Source: Amphiura filiformis (taxonomy: Eukaryota > Echinodermata > Ophiuroidea > Amphilepidida > Amphiuridae). Taken from it: a DNA stretch of 64,000 nt. This document shows, in pieces, positions 45,934-64,000 of this stretch (positions within the stretch are counted from its first letter, which is position 1; every line of letters starts with the position of its first letter). Below the pieces are notes generated by a model, which searched no databases, was not told the origin of the DNA, and worked only from the letters and a program-made list of their open reading frames with translations. The position numbers and the translations under genes are program-made. The DNA lies in contig NC_092628.1 in the NCBI RefSeq assembly GCF_039555335.1, positions 78,246,713-78,310,712 on the forward strand. The letters are read 5' to 3'.

Positions 45934-46660
45934 TTGCCAAGTAAACCTATGATGATGAGTACAACTAACGTAAAGAGAGATATGACACTGGATAGTGAGA
46001 CCCCCAGGCCTGAAGGTGTCTCAAAAGCTACTGGGGAAGAGAGAACAGATGGCATCTGCCTGGGCATCAATGACGCTGTCACGTTAAAGCCGCAAGGAGG
46101 CGTGAAAGCTGATAATCCCAAGGAGAATGCCAGACGTAACCTCTGGAAATCAACATTGAAGATTGCGACTTGGAATGTCAGGACGATGAATCTGGGAAAG
46201 CTAGACATTCTAACAAATGAATTAGAGAGAAATGATGTGCACCTAACAGGAATTTCAGAGATGAGATGGACAGGAAAAGGACATTTCACCACACTAAGTA
46301 AACACGTTGTTTACTATTCTGGTACAGAAAGTAAAAGAGAGCATGGAGTTGCTTTTGTAGTCAATGAAGAAGTCGCCAAATGTGTTCTAGGTTATAACCC
46401 GATAAATGAAAGAATCATTACCATTCGTATCCAAGGCAAACCAATGAATATGTCAGTAATCCAGGCATACGCACCCACCTCTGCATCAAGTGATGAAGAA
46501 ATCCAACAATTCTATGACCAGCTACAACAGGCCATAGACAGCATTCACAAGAGAGACATTCTTGTCGTCACAGGTGACTTCAATGCTAAAGTTGGAGCAA
46601 GGAGTACCAATAAATATGTGATGGGCAGTAATGGCTTAGGAGAACAAAATGAGAGGGAGA
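45934..46660 (+). pseudogene. RTE LINE endonuclease domain (frame 1)
   Basis: AP-like endonuclease: ATWNVRTMN, the catalytic Glu in GISEMRWTG, HGVAFVVNE, VIQAYAPT and the metal-binding VVTGDFNAKVGA, as in craniofacial-development-protein-2-like/BovB endonucleases. The frame is lost near 46655-46661 by one missing base (NERERC instead of continuing into MLVDFCQ). The remaining motifs NQIDYIL and SDHQLL are read in the next frame. Confidence 0.85.
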
Positions 46661-46661
46661 G

Positions 46662-48497
46662 ATGCTTGTTGACTTTTGCCAAGAGAATAAATTTGCAATC
46701 ATCAACACCTACTTCAAACAACACCCAAGACGACTATATACCTGGTCATCACCAGATCAAAGCACCAGAAATCAGATTGATTACATCTTGGTACAAAGAA
46801 GATGGAAATCTAGTTTCATATCTGCGAAGACCCTCCCAGGAGCGGACTGTGGATCTGATCACCAACTTCTGATATCTACCATGAAAATGAAACTAAGGAG
46901 GATCAAGCGACAGCGAAAACCAGCCAGATTTGATGTAAGCAAGATCAATGACCAATACAGAGTGGAAGTTAAGAACCAGTTCCAGAGTCTAATGGAGACT
47001 GACTCCGAAGAATCTACTCCAGAAGAACTGTGGCAAAACATCAAGAAAGCAATGACAGAAACAGCTCAAGGGACTCTTCCCAGATGTAAGAGCAAGAAAA
47101 AACCCTGGCTCACAGAAGAGGTCTTCAAATTGGCTGATCAAAGAAGAAAGGTTAAAGCAAATGGTTTGAAGAACAAAGATCAACGTGGAGAGTATCGTGA
47201 GTTGAACAGGAAAATCCAGCAACAAATCAGAAGAGATAAAACTTCTTTCATCACCAAGAAATGTGCTGAAGTGGAAAAGGATAGTGTATCAGGCAACACC
47301 AAAGATATGTATAAAAATATCAAAGCACTGACTTCCAAACCTGTTCCAAGACTCAACGTACTGAAGGATGAAAATGAAACCATCCTAACGGAGGTTGAAG
47401 AAATTAAATCAAGATGGAAACAATACTGTGAAAAATTATATGCATCTCAAGAAGACAATGCAGAGGAGGAAGATGGGGTTGAAAGCGAAGACACTGACAG
47501 TGAACCAGAGATCCTGTTGAGTGAGGTTAACCAAGCAATGAAGAGGCTCAAGAATGGTAAATCACCAGGAATTGACAACATCCAGGCAGAACTGTTGAAA
47601 GAGAGTGAAGGGGAAGGTGTTGCAATAATTCACAGACTATGTAACAAGATTTGGCACAGTAAAGAATGGCCAGAGGACTGGAAAAAGGCTGTATTCCTAC
47701 CTTTACCAAAGAAGGGAGACACAAGGGAATGTGCTAACAACCGCACCATCGCCTTAATTTCACATGCTAGTAAAGTCCTCCTCCATATCATTGCTGAGAG
47801 AATTAGAAATCATCTTGAGAATGAATTACCACCAGAGCAGGCTGGCTTTAGCATGGGAAGAGGGACAAGAAACCAAATTGGCAATTTGAGGAATTTAATG
47901 GAGAAAAATAGGGAATTCCAGCAACCATTATACCTTTGCTTCATTGACTACTCAAAGGCATTTGATTGTGTGCGGCATAGGCAGCTGTGGAGAATAATGA
48001 AAGAAATGGGGTTCTCCGAGCATGTGACTGACCTGATTTGCTCATTATATCACAACCAAGAAGCCACCGTTAGAACAGAGAGTGGAGACAGTGAGTGGTT
48101 CACTATTGGCCAAGGCGTTCGTCAAGGATGCATTCTGTCACCGTACCTTTTCAACATATATGCAGAGTACATCATGAGGAGAGCATTTGTTGGTGTTACA
48201 GGTCAGGTGTCAGTCGGAGGACGAAAGATTAACAACCTCAGATACGCTGACGACACCACCCTTATTGCAAAGTCATCAGATGAGCTTCAGGACCTTATAG
48301 ACAGAGTAAAAGCAAATAGTGAGGAATTTGGGCTGCATCTCAATGTCAAGAAAACAAAGATAATGATCTGTGGAGGAGATACAAATCAGCAAGTGAAGGT
48401 GAATGGAGAAGATGTGGAACAAGTTGACACTTTCAACTTTCTGGGATCACTAATAGACAATGCAGGGGCAGTTCCCAGGAAATCAGAAGACGCCTAG
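46662..48497 (+). pseudogene. RTE LINE reverse transcriptase domain (frame 2)
   Basis: Continues with the endonuclease tail (SDHQLL), then RT motifs LKNGKSPGIDNIQAELLK, FLPLPKKGDT, LYLCFIDYSKAFDCV, GVRQGCILSPYLFN and RYADDTTLI (YADD at 48243-48254). A missing base in the GGGG run near 48467 shifts the frame, and a stop follows at 48497. Confidence 0.88.
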
Positions 48498-49009
48498 CCA
48501 TGGCAAGATCATCGGCAATTGCGTTGACAGATATATGGAAAGACAGAGGTATTTCTAAAGCTACCAAGATTCATATTATGGATGCTCTGGTTTTCCCGAT
48601 TGCCTTGTATGGCTGTGAAACGTGGGCGGTTGGAATGACAGATAAGAAAAAGATCATGGCGTTTGAAATGTGGTGCTGGCGGAAGATGCTGAGAATATCT
48701 TGGAAAGAACATAAGACCAACGAATTTGTAAGAAACCAAATTGGAGACCATGCTTCCGTGTCCCAGAAAATAGATCGTTTTAAACTGGCGTATTTTGGCC
48801 ACATTTCTAGAAGAGATGGTGACAGCATTGAGAAGATAATTATGCAAGGTCACATAGAAGGCAGTCGTAGAAGAGGTAGACAGAAGCTTAGATGGACTGA
48901 TGGAATTAAACAATTAACAGGCCTTTCTCTCGTCGCAGCCCACCGTCTGGCTCAAGACAGAAGCTGCTGGAATACCATCATCAACAGGGTCACAAAGGGT
49001 CAGTCATGA
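48468..49009 (+). pseudogene. RTE LINE C-terminal region (frame 3)
   Basis: In frame after the second deletion: GSSQEIRRRLAMARSS, then YGCETWAVGMTDKKKIMAFE, WCWRKMLRISWKEH and a basic RRRGRQKLRWTDGIK, the usual RTE C-terminus; stop TGA at 49007-49009. Confidence 0.85.
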
Positions 49010-49136
49010 CCCATAGGACCACGACGACGACGATGTGTAATTTATATATTTATGTGTAATTTTGATATTGTGCAATATTTTATATGTATATGTGTCTTTT
49101 TGCTGGCAAATAAAATGATATGATATGATATGATAA

Positions 49137-51157
49137 ATGTCAGTTACAACCATAGTGCTTGGATATACATTTTTTTTAAATCCTGGTATTAAAATTAGGC
49201 ATGAAATTGTGTATTTTAGTGTAAGATTTTTTATTTTTATAGACCTTAATTTCGCCTTTTTTTGGAATTTATGTTTTCGTGTTTCAAACTAATATAATTC
49301 GCTAAATAAAGATATTTTCCACCTCTTATATCCGTTTTGATTTCACCTTTTTCCACTTGCGACTGCCAAAATGTCCAACCAGTACTTCATCTCTATAATC
49401 AGCAGAAATAATCGATATTTCTATTGTGGCTTGCAAAATCATTCACCCATGGGTACATTCGCGAGTTGATTTTCACAAAATTGGTAGAAATTGAAAAATG
49501 GTGCAATCAAAACCATACGTTTGTGAAGGTTGTAATCAAAGCCCATATTCTGACGAAACTGTGACATATTGGCTATTGCCTTATATGATGTGCTTTAGAA
49601 CATGTAGAAAGTTGGGAAATATCTTTCGTTGGTGAATTATGTTACTTTGAAAAGCAAAACGTTGACTCCAGAAAAAGCTCGCGGGGCAAAATGAAGCCTG
49701 TGAAAATCGAAAATCTTATACTAGAAGCATAAATTTCGCACCTAAGTTTAACACCAAGCATTATAGGTTTCTCCTGACATTTACCGAAGAAATTAAAATT
49801 ATTTTATTAATTAATTATGACGTGAAACGGTGTAATTTTTCACTTATTTCAACACCGAGTTCGATCGTTTTAAGCGCCTAATTAAGTGACTGAGTGGGTT
49901 TTGTTTAACATCGACTGACTACCGTTCTGCCTGAACTGTGCATAAAACGTAACGATTCACGATATCGATACCCAATCGCGTCACAGTTGATCTGGTCTAT
50001 GTTATAAGTACGAGGGCATTCACCCTCATATCTCTGTTCCACTGATAGCCATATTTTCCATGATTATAACTTAGTGTCTTATCTAGCTTGTGAGGAAAAT
50101 GTCTTTTTTCATCTGTTGTAGGCGAACTTGCGAAGTAAAAATGAACATATCAAACAACATATCAAAAATTATGTAAAATGACAAAAAAGCTGTTTTACTC
50201 CAACAAAACTATAACAAAATGAGTTACTTTTTAGCAAAGAAAAGATAAAGAACTGAAATCAAATTTAACGTTTCTCTTTAAAATGTCATGTGCAGAAATT
50301 GTCTGTATTAGAATAAAATGGCTATTAAACTGGAAGCATTTTAAACCTGCTATGGAAATGACACTTACAGGTATTGGGTTATTACAGAAAATAGATGCAC
50401 ATCCCTAATATAGAGGCGTTCGGATTTCCTGACTTTTTGACCAGTTATGATTGCCTAAAATCCAGACTTTCAAGCTGGAAACCCATACTTTCAAAGTGTC
50501 TAAATACGATTCCATTACTTGTTTGCACATTTTCTTGCATTTCCGTACTTTTTCCAGTAACATTGGCAACTGGAATTCTAGTCGTTTTCAGGAAGCAAAC
50601 TTGGAAATTAAGACATTTCTTATATTGAAAATTTACTCCTCTACAGGGGGAGTGCTCTTATTTTCTGGAATAGCCCATTGTACCCCAAAGAAACTAATTT
50701 GCAAATAGCAAGTAAAAAGAGTGGTTAGGTGTTTTTATTTTTAACTTTCAGCTCCGAGTCAGAGCTTAATCATCTCATACAGATGATTCCCAAGCAGATT
50801 TTCATGCTCAGAAAGACCATCAGACATAACAGTAAAAAATGGATGCTGGAATACATTTTTACAGTTAATATGCATTTTTATTAATGAACATCTTGCTGCT
50901 TGGTTACACATCCGATGTTGTGTCATTTACAATCTGTTAGCATAATCATAACCCTTGCATATCGAGCAAATCTCGACATTAGACACGATTTGGTGACTCG
51001 AATACAAGTGTGGTGCCTTAAAATTCTCACCCCTCCCACAGCAGAATTATGAGCACAGCCCCTAAGGCATAATTAGTCTTTTTTTTGTTTCCATTGCATA
51101 TACTCCATTATTTGATCAATTGGAAGCCCGTTACCATGGTTACCGGTACCATCTATC
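49137..51157. other. Intergenic stretch upstream of the second TRPA-type gene
   Basis: AT-rich, with only short open frames lacking motifs. It presumably includes the promoter and 5' UTR of the gene starting at 51158, but no core promoter element is convincing. Confidence 0.5.
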
Positions 51158-63200
<12,043 letters not shown>

Positions 63201-63401
63201 GTCAGTCGGTAATAAATGATGGGATCGTGAATTAGCCACGTTATACCAAAAAGTTCACAAACAAGACTGATAAATTAATTAATAGTTTATTGTCAATGTA
63301 GAATCCCTGTGTTATAGGGCGATAGAGGTGTTTCCAGAATTCTTGGAAGCTTATAAATCACACTAAAAATGACTGACATGACTCCCTCAGATGGGGATTT
63401 G

Positions 63402-64000
63402 CCATTTGGTCTAATACCATTTGGTCTTATATCCATTTTGTCTACATCCATTTCGTCTAAACCCATTAGGTCTATATCCACTACGGCTAATAATCATTTG
63501 ATCCCCTATAACCATTTGGTCCGATAACCATTTGGTCCGATAACCATTTAGTCTAATAACCATTAAGTCTAAAACCATTTAGTCTAACAACCATTTAGTC
63601 TAATACCCATTTGGTATATAACCAATAGGTCTAATAAAAATTTAAAAAATAGGTCTAATAAAAAATAGGTCTAATAAAAAAAATAAAAATAAAATAGCCA
63701 TTTGGTCTAATACCCATTTGGTCTACAAACCATTTTAGTCTTACCAGCATTTAGTTTATTAATAAATAGACGAAATTGTATTAGACTAATTGGTTATTAG
63801 ACCATACGAGTATTAGACCTAACGGTTATTAGACCAAGCGGTTATTAGACTAAACGGTTATTGAAGAAATATTATACCAAATGGTTATTAGACTATATGG
63901 TTAGTAGACATACCGGTTATTAGACCAAACAATATTAGACTAAATAGACATTAGACTATGTGGTTATTAGACTAAGTGGCAATTAGTCTTTCTGGTAATA
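63402..64000. repeat. Minisatellite with ~15-bp unit (CCATTTGGTCTAATA) that inverts polarity
   Basis: From 63402 to about 63740 the unit reads CCATTTGGTCTAATA in many variants. From about 63780 to the window end it reads as the reverse complement (TATTAGACCAAATGG type). Most units carry one or more substitutions. The array continues beyond the window. Confidence 0.85.

Larger units (their letters stand above)
45270..49136 (+). mobile_element. RTE-type non-LTR retrotransposon (LINE), nearly full length
   Basis: The 5' region has the RTE/BovB-like box GGAAGGCAACGGCAAACCAC at 45904-45923. An endonuclease-reverse transcriptase frame follows (45934-49009), then a short 3' UTR and a (TGATA)n tail at 49116-49136, typical of RTE. 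The 5' limit is approximate. Only two single-base deletions interrupt the coding frame, so the insertion is young. Confidence 0.85.

Overview
This window is animal nuclear DNA: AT-rich, intron-rich and heavily populated by transposable elements. Genes are read from exons with canonical GT/AG borders and compatible phases. A P2X7-tail-domain gene, a THAP-transposase gene, RTE and CR1/L2-like LINEs, a Penelope-like element, tRNA-derived SINEs and many inverted-repeat MITEs together suggest a marine invertebrate deuterostome (echinoderm- or hemichordate-like). That taxonomic statement is inference; no rRNA or marker gene is present.

Layout. 0-7.4 kb: a plus-strand gene with an N-terminal THAP zinc-finger exon (271-648) and a large transposase-like exon (5535-7408). 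About 4.9 kb of presumed intron between them carries two unusual dispersed 15-mers. 7.4-16.5 kb: no host gene recognised; foldback repeats, tandem duplications and MITEs. 16.8-18.7 kb: a complete three-exon minus-strand gene for a 200-residue protein built on the P2X7 cytoplasmic tail domain, without the channel part. 20.5-41.6 kb: twelve plus-strand exons, all phases compatible, encoding the pre-S1 linker, six transmembrane segments, pore, C-terminal domain and coiled coil of a TRPA1-like cation channel. 41.6-51.1 kb: intergenic, with a nearly intact RTE-type LINE at about 45.3-49.1 kb. 51.2-63.2 kb: the first twelve exons of a second gene in the same orientation, encoding a basic N-terminus and about 13 ankyrin repeats, interpreted as the 5' half of a tandem TRPA paralogue running off the window. 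63.4-64.0 kb: a minisatellite whose unit switches strand half way.

The most striking structure is a nest of elements in the TRPA1-like intron 25862-32799. A 5'-truncated Penelope-like element (28589-32703, 14-bp target duplication) was split by a 2.84-kb noncoding Mutator-like element (29362-32204, 9-bp target duplication, terminal inverted repeats of roughly 170 bp). That element carries a foldback, a tRNA-derived SINE and a small MITE. The nest ends 83 bp before a channel exon. Three MITEs with TTAA duplications share related ends and could be clients of a THAP/Kolobok-type transposase like the one at 5.5-7.4 kb.

Limits: exon calls come from reading codons, splice sites and remembered family motifs; no alignment or transcript data were used. 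No ankyrin exon for the upstream TRPA1-like gene was found in the 20 kb before its first visible exon.
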